Positions 33,415-42,553 of a stretch of DNA of 43,517 bases are shown piece by piece. The notes under the pieces are model-generated. The model saw nothing but the letters and a program-made list of their open reading frames with translations, did not search any database and had not been told where the DNA came from. Each line of letters begins with the position of its first letter. Within the stretch, counting starts at the first letter, position 1. A program made the position numbers and the translations under genes. Where the stretch lies: positions 1 through 43,517 of the forward strand of contig NZ_QZDT01000035.1 of the NCBI RefSeq assembly GCF_009917485.1, given 5' to 3'. The stretch is from Parablautia muri. GTDB taxonomy: Bacteria; Bacillota; Clostridia; Lachnospirales; Lachnospiraceae.

Positions 33415-33553
33415 TGAGGGCTGAAAGATGGAAATATAATCATAATGTAACACTGAACGCTGGCTGTACGGAGGCTGCGTGAACTTAGGCAATAAGCGGA
33501 TGCTGCAGACAAATGAAGGCAAGAATGAATAGGCTATTAAGGAGGAATTTATT

Positions 33554-33898
33554 TTGAGGAAAAGTAAGAGCGGCATTCTTTTGGATGCTTTCACAAAAAG
33601 CATACCGATCTGTACAGACTGTGGAAAGTGCAGTGCTGTCTGTCCTGCAGGGATTGATATTCCAGAGGCAATCCGGATTTATGAAAAATACCGTTCAGGT
33701 GATCCGGATGTACTAAACAGACTAAGCAGGATGAAATCTGACGGAAAGCCCATAGATTGTATTGAATGCGGAGCCTGCTCTGCCCGCTGTCCCAAAGGAA
33801 TTGAAGTGAAAAAGATGATACGGACACTTGCCATGATGGAGTCCAGCCAGACCCGGATTCCGTGTATGCATGTCTGCAGAACGATGAAAGCCCAATAA
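33554..33898 (+). CDS. Two-[4Fe-4S] ferredoxin-like protein, resembling an aldo/keto reductase tail
   Basis: A 114-residue protein with two full cluster motifs: C20-x2-C23-x2-C26-x3-C30-P and C69-x2-C72-x2-C75-x3-C79-P, separated by about 38 residues. The GIDIPEAIRIYEKYRSGD and ECGACSARCPKGIEVKKMI stretches match the C-terminal ferredoxin domain of COG1453-type aldo/keto reductases, so it may be a detached tail. It does, however, have its own TTG start with AAGGAGG upstream and an intact frame, and could work as an electron carrier. Confidence 0.68.
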   Translation: MRKSKSGILLDAFTKSIPICTDCGKCSAVCPAGIDIPEAIRIYEKYRSGDPDVLNRLSRMKSDGKPIDCIECGACSARCPKGIEVKKMIRTLAMMESSQTRIPCMHVCRTMKAQ

Positions 33899-34084
33899 GT
33901 CCATGGGCTTGTGGATGGCATGAGCATGGGGAGTGCGGCGGTTTTTATGGAAACGGGACCGGCAACGAAGAACACGAACCTTGGCGCAGTCAAGAGCGTG
34001 TTTGGTGTAAAGAGGTTTTTGCTGTATCTGCTGTTTACCATGGTATTTGCGTTTTTGTCAGGTTTTGTCATTGATCTGGTATGA
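33899..34084 (+). pseudogene. Permease (COG0701/YraQ-like) C-terminal remnant
   Basis: Without a ribosome site, the frame GPATKNTNLGAVKSVFGVKRF followed by one hydrophobic helix ending at TGA 34084 resembles the tail of the YraQ/COG0701 predicted permeases. Only about 55-60 residues of some 300 remain. The match is from memory and moderate. Confidence 0.45.
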
Positions 34085-34138
34085 TAGAAAGAGAATGCTT
34101 CAATTTAAAAAATGAAAAAAAGGAAAGGAAAGATGAGA

Positions 34139-35176
34139 ATGAAGGTTGGGGTAATTGGATGTGGGGGGATGGGTACAACCCATTATCTTTCATTGAAAGC
34201 ATTGTCCTCCCAAATGGATATTGAGGTGGCCGCATTAGCGGACTGCCGGAAGGAGTATTTGGATAAGGCAGTTTCTTATTTCCCAGGTGCAAAAACCTAT
34301 CATTATGGCATGGAATTGATTGAAAAGGAAACGTTGGATATTGTACATATCTGCCTTCCCACCTATATGCATGCCGAACACGTGGTGGCAGCCATGGAAA
34401 AAGGTATGCACGTATTTGTAGAAAAACCGGTGTGCCTGACCCCTGAAGAAGGCAGGCAAATTCTGGATGCCCAAAAGCGCACCAAAGGGAGGGCTATGGT
34501 AGGGCAGGTGGTAAGGTTATTTGGAGAATACCGGTATTTGAAGCAAGTGTATGATAAACAAGCTTATGGACGCCTGAAGTCAATGGTGATGCAGCGGATC
34601 AGTGGCGATGTGCAGTGGGGATTTGAAGATTGGTTTCATGATGAGAAAAAGAGTGGATCGGTGGTGTTAGATCTTCATATACATGATTTGGATTTCCTGC
34701 GGTATATGCTGGGCGAACCTGATTATTATGACGTGAGGGCAACAGCCTTTGAGAGTGGAATGATAAACCAGGTTATCGCGACTTATCAATTCAAAGATGC
34801 GTTTGTGACAGCGGAAGGGTTATGGAATGTGTCGCCGGCATTGGAATTTCAGGCGGGTTTCCGGGCATGCTTCGAGGAAGCTACGGTAATTTATGATGGA
34901 ACGAAAAGTCCATCGCTTTGCGTTTATAAGAAGGATGGAACAGTGGAGGTGCCAGAGCTTTCAATGGAGTTTGAGATGGAAGATGACACAGCAGGTATTA
35001 ATGTGTCGAATTTAGGACCTTATTACACGGAGATTCAATACTTCCTACAATGTATTATGGATGGGAAACCGATAGAAGTAGCGCCTTTGGCGGAAGGAGT
35101 GAAGTCCGCAGAGCTTGCCCTGAAGGTGTGGGAAGCAGCTAAGGATTATGTAAAGAAGCACGAAGGGAACATTTGA
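34139..35176 (+). CDS. Gfo/Idh/MocA-family oxidoreductase
   Basis: A 345-residue NAD(P)-dependent dehydrogenase of sugars or inositols. The Rossmann start is KVGVIGCGGMGTTHY. The conserved VEKPVCLTPEEG lies about 95-107, and the substrate loop has DLHIHDLDFLRYMLG. The ATG at 34139 is favoured because AAAGGAAAG lies 6-7 nt upstream; starts at 34112 and 34133 are also open. It is followed by a sugar isomerase/epimerase gene on the same strand, a standard pairing in catabolism of unusual sugars or cyclitols. Confidence 0.92.
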   Translation: MKVGVIGCGGMGTTHYLSLKALSSQMDIEVAALADCRKEYLDKAVSYFPGAKTYHYGMELIEKETLDIVHICLPTYMHAEHVVAAMEKGMHVFVEKPVCLTPEEGRQILDAQKRTKGRAMVGQVVRLFGEYRYLKQVYDKQAYGRLKSMVMQRISGDVQWGFEDWFHDEKKSGSVVLDLHIHDLDFLRYMLGEPDYYDVRATAFESGMINQVIATYQFKDAFVTAEGLWNVSPALEFQAGFRACFEEATVIYDGTKSPSLCVYKKDGTVEVPELSMEFEMEDDTAGINVSNLGPYYTEIQYFLQCIMDGKPIEVAPLAEGVKSAELALKVWEAAKDYVKKHEGNI

Positions 35177-35191
35177 AAGCTGCCGGCATGA

Positions 35192-35247
35192 ATATTTGTG
35201 CTTGAACGCACAAATTCACACGTTGAGAAAGGAGCATGGTTATCAAT
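35192..35247 (+). promoter_or_regulatory. Two-hairpin leader element, copy e (hairpin 2 and tail)
   Basis: ATTTGTGC-ttgaac-GCACAAAT (35194-35215) is a perfect 8-bp stem; the position that is mismatched in copies a, b and f is paired here. A CACGTTGAGAAAGGAG tail and ATCAATATG follow, as in other copies (TTAATATG, TTCAATATG). This supports 35248 as start codon. Confidence 0.5.
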
Positions 35248-36081
35248 ATGAAAATAGGTGTATTGATTGAATTATTTGAGGATACGGATGTCAACGCAAA
35301 ATTTGCAGAGCTGCGTGCTATGGGAATGGAGAGCTGTCAGCTTGTCTGCTGGAACCGGAGGATTCTTCATGACCTCAGTGTAGTGCAGGCAGTGAATAGA
35401 GCTGTGGAAAAGCACAACGTGAAAATCAGCGCGTTTTGGTGTGGATGGGAAGGACGGAAGGTGTGGGACTTCTATGAAGGACAGCTTACGCTTGGATTAG
35501 TGCCTGCAGATTATCGTATGGGACGAGTAAAAATGCTCATGGAGGGCTCAGATTTTGCAAAGAAAATCCATGTGACAGACTTTGCCACACATGTAGGGTA
35601 TCTTCCGGAGAATCCCTATGACCCAAAGTATGAAGAAGTACTTGTTGCGTGCAAGGCCTTGGTGGAGAAGTGTAAGGAAAACGGACAAAATTTCCTGTTT
35701 GAGACCGGGCAGGAGACGCCGGTTACATTAAAGAGGGCAATTCAGGATATCGAAAAAGCGCTGGGAAAAGGAAATGTGGGAATTAATCTAGACCCTGCCA
35801 ACCTGATTATGTATGGGAAAGCAAACCCGGTGGATGCGCTGGATGTATTTGGAGAGTATGTGAGAGGCATTCACGGGAAAGATGGTTTGTACCCTACGGA
35901 CGGACATTACCTGGGCGTGGAAGTGCCGCTGGGACAAGGGAAGGTAAATTATCCGGTATTGATAGCGAAATTAAAAGAAATTGGATATGACGGGGATATT
36001 ACCATAGAAAGGGAGATAGCAGGAGAAGAACAGAAGAAAGATATCATAATGGCGAAGGAGATTTTGGAAAAGCTGATTTGA
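35248..36081 (+). CDS. Sugar phosphate isomerase/epimerase family protein
   Basis: A 277-residue TIM-barrel protein of the AP-endonuclease-2/xylose-isomerase-like family. It starts KIGVLIELFED. Metal-ligand positions fall in FLFETGQE, VGINLDPANL, GIHGKDG and ITIERE. It would isomerise, epimerise or dehydrate a sugar made by the oxidoreductase before it. The start is uncertain: ATG 35236 is only 1-2 nt from AAAGGAG, and ATG 35248 is 13 nt away. I chose 35248 for family length and because the leader element ends there in the other copies. Confidence 0.87.
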   Translation: MKIGVLIELFEDTDVNAKFAELRAMGMESCQLVCWNRRILHDLSVVQAVNRAVEKHNVKISAFWCGWEGRKVWDFYEGQLTLGLVPADYRMGRVKMLMEGSDFAKKIHVTDFATHVGYLPENPYDPKYEEVLVACKALVEKCKENGQNFLFETGQETPVTLKRAIQDIEKALGKGNVGINLDPANLIMYGKANPVDALDVFGEYVRGIHGKDGLYPTDGHYLGVEVPLGQGKVNYPVLIAKLKEIGYDGDITIEREIAGEEQKKDIIMAKEILEKLI

Positions 36082-36147
36082 GGTAAACGATGGACAGCTT
36101 TTCAACAAGATAAAGCGGCTAACGAAGCTGATAATCGGGCGCCTGGC

Positions 36148-36208
36148 CCATCCTCTGATAGATGTACTCATTCATGCAAGCATGGTTCGCACATATTACA
36201 GAGGATGG
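36148..36208. repeat. Inverted repeat between convergent genes
   Basis: CCATCCTCTG (36148-36157) and CAGAGGATGG (36199-36208) are a perfect 10-bp inverted pair 41 nt apart, just after the isomerase and at the 3' end of the GH13 gene. It may end transcription from both sides; no T-tract. Confidence 0.45.
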
Positions 36209-36214
36209 CTCATG

Positions 36215-37861
36215 CTACATCTGAAAAATCACAGACTCATACGCCCGCAGCATAGGGCCTCTGTAACCTCCTTCCCGGTCGTAGGAGGAGAGCAGCGCCT
36301 TTTTGGCATCCTTTCGCAAGGCATCTGGGATGGCGTGCTCCTTTGAGGAGAAGTTGTGGAACATAAGTAGTGTTTCGCCTGGCGTGCTGCGGGTAAACGC
36401 TATGAGCTCTTTGCATCCTGTTTCCAGAAAAGCCATATCTCCACGGGCCAGGGCCGAAGATTTTTTGCGCAGGGCGATCAAATTACGGTAACACTGGTAG
36501 ATAGAAAACGGGTCCTGGCGCTGGGCTTTGACATTAATTTCCTTTGTATTGGGGTTCACCGAAAGCCAGGGAGTGCCGGTGGTAAAGCCGCCTTTTGCAG
36601 AGTTGTCCCACTGCATAGGGGTACGGGCATTGTCCCGGCTAATCAGCTGGGCGCGGGCCAGGGCAGCTTCCGGCGTCATGCCCGCAAGAAGGCCCTGCTT
36701 ATACATGTTCAGGGTGTCCAGGTCATTGTAATCTTCTATGGAGGGGAGCTTTACATTTGTCATTCCAATCTCTTCGCCCTGATATACAAAGGGGGTACCG
36801 GGCAGGGTGTGGAGGAACATAGCCAGAAATTTGGCTGAAACTTCCCAATATGCCCTGTCATCACCATAAAGAGAAACCTGCCTGGGTTTGTCGTGGTTGC
36901 TGAAAAAACGTGCCCACCAGCCATCTTCCTTCAGGGCTTCATAGCTTTCCTGAATGTCGTGCAGCAGCTTTTCCGGTGTCCAGGTATCGATCTCCACAAT
37001 AGGCGGCACAAAAGGGATGGCCATATCGAATTCTTCCCGGCTGGTACGCACATAGTTGCCTAATTCTTCTACGGTGGGAGCGGATACCTCTCCTACGGTC
37101 AGTACATTGCGGGGAGCGTAGATGTGCTGATTCATCTCCCTAATATAGGCATGCGTGCCAGGGCGGCCTGCCAGAATATCGGGGAAGGAGTACCCGTCCG
37201 GCTGGGCTGGCTGGGTAGAGTCCGGAAAATCCTGAGGTTTATCCAGATAGCTGATAGCATCTACCCGGAAGCCGTCTACGCCTTTATCCACCCACCAGTT
37301 TATCATCTGGTGAATTTCTTCACGCAGCTTTGGGCAGGCCCAGTTCAGGTCGGGCTGTTTTTTGGAGAAAAAGTGAAAATAATATTGATCTCTTTCCGGT
37401 ACATATTCCCAGGCGCTTCCTCCAAAGGCGGAGGCCCAATTATTGGGCTCGTGTCCGTCCACCGCATCGCGCCAGATATAATACTCGCTCTTATCATTGT
37501 CACGGGACGAACGGGATGCAAGAAACCAGGGGTGTTCATCAGAGGAATGGTTTACCACTAAATCCATGATGATGCGGATACCTTTTTCCTTGCAGGCATC
37601 GCGCAGACGCTCCCAGTCCTCCATGGTGCCAAATTCTGCCATGATTTCCTGATAGCCGGAGATATCGTAGCCATTGTCGTCATTGGGGGAACGGTATACC
37701 GGTGAGAACCAGATAGCGTTTATGCCCAGCTCCTCAAGATAGTCCAGCTTTTGCAATACCCCGGGCAGATCCCCAATGCCGTCTCCGTTGGCATCATAGA
37801 AACTGCGGGGGTATATCTGGTAAATAACCAGATCTTTTATCCAGTCTTTTTCTGTAGTCAT
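36215..37861 (-). CDS. GH13 alpha-glucosidase (oligo-1,6-glucosidase type)
   Basis: A 548-residue cytoplasmic glycoside hydrolase. The (beta/alpha)8 barrel has IYQIYPRSFYDANGDGIGDL, DLVVNHSSDEH (region I), GFRVDAISYL with nucleophile D201, GEVSAP with acid/base E258, and FFSNHDKPRQ with D324. This is the pattern of oligo-1,6-glucosidase and alpha-glucosidase (GH13_31-like), which release glucose from isomaltose-type or maltose-type oligosaccharides. No signal peptide. The ATG at 37861 has AAGGAGGT 7-8 nt upstream; an open extension to 37885 covers the ribosome site. Driven by the promoter at 38006-38034. Confidence 0.95.
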   Translation of the reverse strand: MTTEKDWIKDLVIYQIYPRSFYDANGDGIGDLPGVLQKLDYLEELGINAIWFSPVYRSPNDDNGYDISGYQEIMAEFGTMEDWERLRDACKEKGIRIIMDLVVNHSSDEHPWFLASRSSRDNDKSEYYIWRDAVDGHEPNNWASAFGGSAWEYVPERDQYYFHFFSKKQPDLNWACPKLREEIHQMINWWVDKGVDGFRVDAISYLDKPQDFPDSTQPAQPDGYSFPDILAGRPGTHAYIREMNQHIYAPRNVLTVGEVSAPTVEELGNYVRTSREEFDMAIPFVPPIVEIDTWTPEKLLHDIQESYEALKEDGWWARFFSNHDKPRQVSLYGDDRAYWEVSAKFLAMFLHTLPGTPFVYQGEEIGMTNVKLPSIEDYNDLDTLNMYKQGLLAGMTPEAALARAQLISRDNARTPMQWDNSAKGGFTTGTPWLSVNPNTKEINVKAQRQDPFSIYQCYRNLIALRKKSSALARGDMAFLETGCKELIAFTRSTPGETLLMFHNFSSKEHAIPDALRKDAKKALLSSYDREGGYRGPMLRAYESVIFQM

Positions 37862-38005
37862 AGAAGGTACCTCCTTTTTATTCACTAAGGTCAGTTCACA
37901 GAGCGTGCTGACCGTTGTTGTAATAGGGTTTTATTTTTACTAGAGCTTGTCGGAGATATTCCGTAGCGCTGAAAGGCATATATTTTGGAACAAAAAGATA
38001 TGATA

Positions 38006-38034
38006 ATTATAAAAAATCTTTATTATGATGTCAA
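38006..38034 (-). promoter_or_regulatory. Consensus sigma-A promoter of the GH13 gene
   Basis: On the minus strand, TTGACA (38029-38034) and TATAAT (38006-38011) are exactly 17 nt apart, both perfect. The start of the gene is 145 nt downstream, leaving a long leader in which no clear operator was seen. The rest of 37862-38347 holds only short dyads. Confidence 0.85.
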
Positions 38035-38347
38035 TGTGGGGTGATAATACAAAATTATGCAGGAGTAACCATTGTTACTTTTTATGGGTCAGGAATGCGT
38101 ATTTACTGCGCACTGCGTGAGAACATGATTCAGGTGTGAGGGGAGAATATCGCCCCGAATATTACTATGAGCGGCTTCCAGGCCGTGAATAGCAACTAAC
38201 CGTTCCACCATAATCTGTAAAATATATTAATCATAGCTGTCTGGAAAAAGTTGTCTGCGGCCAGGGATTGCACAAAGAGAGATTTTAGGATATGCTTAGT
38301 TTTGGTACAAAGTTTTAGGAAAATAGTACGGAGGGAAGGTAGAACAA

Positions 38348-38806
38348 TTGGAGAGAGTTTATGATACGCTTTGCTATATGATGAAACATCCGGAGGTGAG
38401 GCGTATGAAAAAATACAAACAGCACAGAAATGCAGATACTTATTCCCATTGCCGCCATGTGACTTTGAAAAGTATCTGGATGATACAGCGTATGGGGATC
38501 AGAGCGGATATGGAAGCTGTCATCAGGGGCGCAATGCTCCATGATTTTTACTTGTATGAAGCCACGGCCCCAGGGATTTCTCCCTGGCGGCATGGATGGA
38601 CACATCCGGAAACAGCCCTTGGCAATGCGGAGCGGATATTCTATCTGAGTCCAAAAGAGAAAAATATTATTTACAGCCATATGTGGCCCATACGTATTAC
38701 GCACATACCGAAATGCCGGGAGGCGGTAATTGTAAGTTTGGCGGATAAGATGTGCGCGGTAGAGGAGGCGCTTTTGTGGAGCAGGAGAAAAACAGGAACA
38801 TCATAA
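38348..38806 (+). CDS. HD-domain phosphohydrolase
   Basis: A 152-residue protein. MKKYKQHRNADTYSHC supplies the first histidine, GAMLHDFYLYE the HD pair, THPETALGNAERIF another histidine, and LADKMCAVEEA the final aspartate, so all metal ligands of the HD fold are present. Such small HD proteins act on nucleotides or other phosphates. The TTG at 38348 has GGAGGGAAGG about 9 nt upstream. An ATG at 38405 has an even better GGAGGTGAGG site but would remove the N-terminal helix seen in the family. Confidence 0.85.
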   Translation: MERVYDTLCYMMKHPEVRRMKKYKQHRNADTYSHCRHVTLKSIWMIQRMGIRADMEAVIRGAMLHDFYLYEATAPGISPWRHGWTHPETALGNAERIFYLSPKEKNIIYSHMWPIRITHIPKCREAVIVSLADKMCAVEEALLWSRRKTGTS

Positions 38807-38830
38807 GCCCAATAAGAACCATTGTATTAA

Positions 38831-38868
38831 AAAATCCGCATTGGTGATACCGGCCAATGCGGATTTTT
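38831..38868 (+). terminator. Rho-independent terminator, possibly bidirectional
   Basis: ATCCGCATTGG (38834-38844) pairs with CCAATGCGGAT (38854-38864), flanked by A on the left and TTTTTT on the right, so it can work for the HD gene and for the convergent GH3 gene. Confidence 0.85.
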
Positions 38869-38915
38869 TGTATGTCAGCACTAGATTTTATTCATTTTGA
38901 TACCTGTGGGGAACT

Positions 38916-41450
38916 TTATTCCGCTTCATACCGATTAGATTTCCACACAATATTTACCAGATGCGCGATACTGAGCTTTAGCTGATCCAAAGTAAGACTT
39001 CCGTCTTTGAGCGCAGTCTTGATATCCTTATGGTCATTTGGGACGCCAGGCATAACCAAATCGTTTCCGGCCCGCATACATCCGGATGCGGTACAGTCAG
39101 GCCCTTTCTGGGTGGTGGTCCAGTCGGTCATGATTACACCTGCAAAGCCCCACTCATCCCGCGCCGCTTTGGTGCACAAATCATAATTGTTGGCGGCATG
39201 GATGCCGTTGATTAGATTATAGCTGGTCATGATGGACATAGGCTGGCTTTCTTTTACGGCAATCTCAAATCCTTTCAGATAAATCTCGCGCAAGGTACGC
39301 TCGGAAATAACAGAGTCAGAACCCATACGGTTGTCCTCCTGGTTATTGCATGCAAAATGCTTGATGGTGGTTCCGCACCCGTATAGGGACTGTACGCCGT
39401 CTGTCATGGCAGCAGCCATCTTGCCGGAAAGAAGGGGATCCTCGGAATAATATTCAAAATTTCGGCCGCACAGAGGATTGCGGTGGATATTCATACCCGG
39501 TGCCAGCCAAAGCGTTACGCAGAACAGGTTCATTTCCTCCGCTACGGCTTTTCCGACTTCCTGTAGCAATTCCCGATCCCAGGTCTGGGCAAGCAGCGTT
39601 CCGATGGGGAAAGCCGTGCAGTATTGATAATAAAGTTCGGCGTTATCAGTATCAAGGTCAACCTTTCTGGTAAGGAAACCATGCTCTATGCTCATCTCGA
39701 AAGGAACCGGCCGGATTTCACCGTCCACAACAGGATAGCTCTGCAGAAGTCTTAAACCTGCCGGGCCGTCTGCCAGAACGATTGGGGCCAGATTGCCGTC
39801 TTTTAAAGCGCAGCTGCTTGTCTGGGCTGCGGAGCCTGGCACAGAGATACCGGCACTGCCAAGGGCGCTGTCTTTTTGTTCATCGGAAGCATTCTGGCTT
39901 TTGCCAGGATCGCCGGTGGCCAGCAGCGTTAGCTGTTCGGTGTCAAGAGAATCTACAAATTGCCATACTTCAGGTGAGATATTGTCTTTTTCATTGCCGT
40001 AAACAACCGTTTTTGTCTGCAGCACAGCTGCTTCGATAGAAAGAGAAGGTACGCTACCTGCCTGTGCAAGCCAGGAATTTCTCAGCGCCTGTACGGCTTG
40101 CTTGGGAGCGGATAGCTCCTGCAGTTCCTCCTTAAGAGGACAAATATGTTCTGTCTTCACAAGTAAAACGTCTGCATCCAGATTGAGGGTGCCTGCCAGA
40201 GCAGCAGCAGCGATGCTGTTGCCAACGAACAGGCCGTAAACGCCTTTTTCAAGAATCCACCCAGGTGTCTTTGGGCAGAAGGATGCCAATGTATAGAGAG
40301 GAATCTTTATGGTAAGCGTCTGGGACTGTCCCGGAGCAAGGAGAGCTGTCTTGGCAAAGCCGGCCAGACGGCGGTATTCCTTTTCCATACTTTCCTGAGG
40401 GCAGGATACATAGAGCTGAACCACTTCTTTGCCGCTGTAGACGCTGCCTGTGTTTGCAACGGAAAGGGTTACGGAAACAGAATCATCCGCTTCTTTGGCA
40501 ATGCCTTTCACGGTAATGTGGAAATCTGTGTAGGACAGTCCATAGCCAAAGGGATAACGGACCGGCACTTGGAAAGTGTCAAAATAGCGGTAGCCCACAT
40601 AAATGCCTTCCTCATATTTTTCTGTCTGTACATTGCCGTTATTGTGGGAAAAGGTTTTGGAGTTAGGGTAATCTTCATATTTGTATGCCCAGGTATCGGT
40701 AAGCTTTCCACTGGGAGTCACTTCTCCTGTAAAGAGGGAGGCCACCGCATGACCGGTTTCCATACCCGGCTGGGAAATCAGAACCACACCGGAAATATTG
40801 GCATAGGAATCCAGGAAGGAAAGGTCAATAATGCCGCCTGAGTTGATCAGGAGAATGACTTCCTTGTAAAGTGTGCAGATGGTTTTTAAGATTTCTTCTT
40901 CTTTTTGATTTAAGTAGTAATCGCTTTCTTTGTCAAAGCGGTCGGCAGCTTCTCCGGCAATACGGCTGATTACATACACGGCCGTCTGTGCATCGGTTTT
41001 TTCAGGGATATCGCCGGCGGGTATGGCATACTGCATGGAAGCGTATGCGTTGAAAAAGGACATGGAATCGTCAGCAGTCTTGTCCGCTTCATCCCAGATT
41101 TTCTGACGCCAGTCAAGACGGGACTGTTCATACTGTTTCCTAAAATTTTCGATCCAGTCTTCCGTGGTGATTTCGTAGCCTGCCTGCTTTAAGCCATCGT
41201 AAATGCTGACAACTTCACGCTCGTTGACATCGCCTGAGCCGGTTCCGCCTTTGATAGGATTGGAGGCGCCGGCGCCGTAGAGCGCCAGTTTGGAGCCTTT
41301 TGCCACAGGCAGTACCTGATGATCGTTTTTTAAAAGGACAAAGCCTTCTTCAGCGGCGGCTTTCGCCACTTTGCGGTGGGCCACTTCGTAGGGCTGTACG
41401 TCCCGGGAGATGGTACCGGTCAGTTTGGTTTTTTTTCGTTTTCTGTTCAT
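38916..41450 (-). CDS. GH3 beta-glucosidase with permuted domain order
   Basis: An 844-residue cytoplasmic enzyme. It begins with the domain normally at the C-terminus (EEGFVLLKNDHQVLPV, then PIKGGTGSGDVN), followed by a fibronectin-like segment (about 315-400). The catalytic barrel comes last (DGPAGLRLLQ, CGRNFEYYSEDPLL, TTIKHFACNNQEDNR, MTSYNLINGIH) with nucleophile Asp in VIMTDW near residue 776. This reversed order is known from Ruminococcus albus and Butyrivibrio fibrisolvens beta-glucosidases. It would split terminal beta-glucosides. The ATG has AGGAACGG upstream, and the gene is divergent from a broken AraC regulator. Confidence 0.94.
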   Translation of the reverse strand: MNRKRKKTKLTGTISRDVQPYEVAHRKVAKAAAEEGFVLLKNDHQVLPVAKGSKLALYGAGASNPIKGGTGSGDVNEREVVSIYDGLKQAGYEITTEDWIENFRKQYEQSRLDWRQKIWDEADKTADDSMSFFNAYASMQYAIPAGDIPEKTDAQTAVYVISRIAGEAADRFDKESDYYLNQKEEEILKTICTLYKEVILLINSGGIIDLSFLDSYANISGVVLISQPGMETGHAVASLFTGEVTPSGKLTDTWAYKYEDYPNSKTFSHNNGNVQTEKYEEGIYVGYRYFDTFQVPVRYPFGYGLSYTDFHITVKGIAKEADDSVSVTLSVANTGSVYSGKEVVQLYVSCPQESMEKEYRRLAGFAKTALLAPGQSQTLTIKIPLYTLASFCPKTPGWILEKGVYGLFVGNSIAAAALAGTLNLDADVLLVKTEHICPLKEELQELSAPKQAVQALRNSWLAQAGSVPSLSIEAAVLQTKTVVYGNEKDNISPEVWQFVDSLDTEQLTLLATGDPGKSQNASDEQKDSALGSAGISVPGSAAQTSSCALKDGNLAPIVLADGPAGLRLLQSYPVVDGEIRPVPFEMSIEHGFLTRKVDLDTDNAELYYQYCTAFPIGTLLAQTWDRELLQEVGKAVAEEMNLFCVTLWLAPGMNIHRNPLCGRNFEYYSEDPLLSGKMAAAMTDGVQSLYGCGTTIKHFACNNQEDNRMGSDSVISERTLREIYLKGFEIAVKESQPMSIMTSYNLINGIHAANNYDLCTKAARDEWGFAGVIMTDWTTTQKGPDCTASGCMRAGNDLVMPGVPNDHKDIKTALKDGSLTLDQLKLSIAHLVNIVWKSNRYEAE

Positions 41451-41630
41451 GGTCCGTTCCTTTCTGTGTGATTAAAATATGATCTCCTTGATCGTTTATA
41501 TATTGAAGATTATGATAAAATTGGAATACGATATATTAAAATTCTTTGAAAAATGGTAATATACTGATATACGATTTGACTCATTTCATACGTCAGAAAA
41601 CAGTTGTGCATAATAGAGCGCATTGGATAC
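41451..41630. promoter_or_regulatory. Shared intergenic region between GH3 and AraC genes
   Basis: An A/T-rich region containing two related direct repeats, AATACGATATA (around 41524-41534) and ATATACGATTTG (around 41568-41579). Such pairs are typical AraC binding sites, but no convincing -35/-10 pair can be assigned. Confidence 0.35.
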
Positions 41631-42379
41631 ATGGGGGATAAAGTGAGAAGGAAAATAAAAGAGCAGATTTCTTATATGGAATTTATGAACAGGGAGCATA
41701 ATTTCCGGCACAGCGATTATGAAGAAGAAATGCGTATATACAGACATGTACGGGACGGAGATCTTCGGGCGCTGGAGGAAGCGCGCAGAACTTTTTGTGC
41801 ACGGAAACAGGGACATCTTTCAGACGATCCGCTCACGAACATGAAATATCTGTTTGTAGCATCCATGACACTGGTTATGCGATTTGCAATCACCGGGGAA
41901 TGAACAGCGAAACGGCCTATACCACCAGTGATTATTATATTCAGCAGATGGATAAATGTAAAACGATTGAGGATGTAGAAAAACTCCATGAGGAGGCAAT
42001 AGAATATTTTACCAGGCATATGTCAGCTCTGAAAAAAGAGAAAATCTATTCGAAAACAGTGGTAAAGTGTATGGATTATATACACCATCACTTAAATAGT
42101 CCTATCCGTGTGACCGATATCGCCGGGCGGTTGGGGAAGAATCCTGATTATCTTTCCTCACTTTTCAAAAAGGAGACCGGAATGACAATCACGGATTATA
42201 TTATGGAAAACAAACTAAGGGCCGCAGAAAATATGCTGTTAGATTCGGAGTGCTCATGTGCTACGGTCAGCGCGGCGTTTGCTTTTTCCTCCCAAAGCTA
42301 TTTCACAAAGATGTTCCGGGAATATACCGGAGAGACGCCGAAGAAGTTCAGGGAAAAGTATATGTATAGTGGCCTGTAG
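41631..42379 (+). pseudogene. AraC-family regulator, single frameshift
   Basis: The N-terminal part (from ATG 41631) reads to AITGE-stop at 41903; the other frame continues with MNSETAYTTSDYYIQQMDKC to 42379. One missing base in the GGGGAATG stretch near 41899 joins both into about 250 residues. The C-terminus is a full AraC double helix-turn-helix: PIRVTDIAGRLGKNPDYLSSLFKKETG and FSSQSYFTKMFREYTGETPKKFR. It probably once activated the divergent GH3 gene. The start could also be GTG 41643. A DNA-binding fragment could still be made if translation restarts at 41902. Confidence 0.82.
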
Positions 42380-42384
42380 TGTTA

Positions 42385-42465
42385 CTGTGAAAAATAAATT
42401 TTTCACAGACAAATTTGTGCTGACGCCCAAATTTGCAGGAACTGGCAGCATGGGGGATTTACATG
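42385..42465 (+). promoter_or_regulatory. Two-hairpin leader element, copy f, without a gene
   Basis: CTGTGAAAAAT-aa-ATTTTTCACAG (42385-42408) is a perfect 11-bp stem. CAAATTTGTGC-tgac-GCCCAAATTTG (42410-42435) follows, then CTGGCAGCATGGGGGATTTAC and an ATG that is followed at once by TAA. The ribosome site and start codon are kept, but no reading frame follows; a TetR promoter begins 20 nt later. Confidence 0.75.
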
Positions 42466-42485
42466 TAAATACAATATCAAATATC

Positions 42486-42535
42486 TTGACAAACATACCA
42501 ACAGTATGATAATGTAAATACATACCAAGGGTATG
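42486..42535 (+). promoter_or_regulatory. TetR gene promoter with two CATACC operators
   Basis: TTGACA (42486-42491), 16-nt spacer, GATAAT (42508-42513). CATACCAACAGTATG (42494-42508) fills the spacer and CATACCAAGGGTATG (42521-42535) covers the start region. Both are inverted repeats of the same unit, which points to self-repression. Confidence 0.8.
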
Positions 42536-42553
42536 CCGGGGAGGTGAGGAAAT

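Noticed and set aside
37124-37561. Plus-strand frame of 145 codons
   Set aside because: It is antisense to the well-supported GH13 gene and has no family features.
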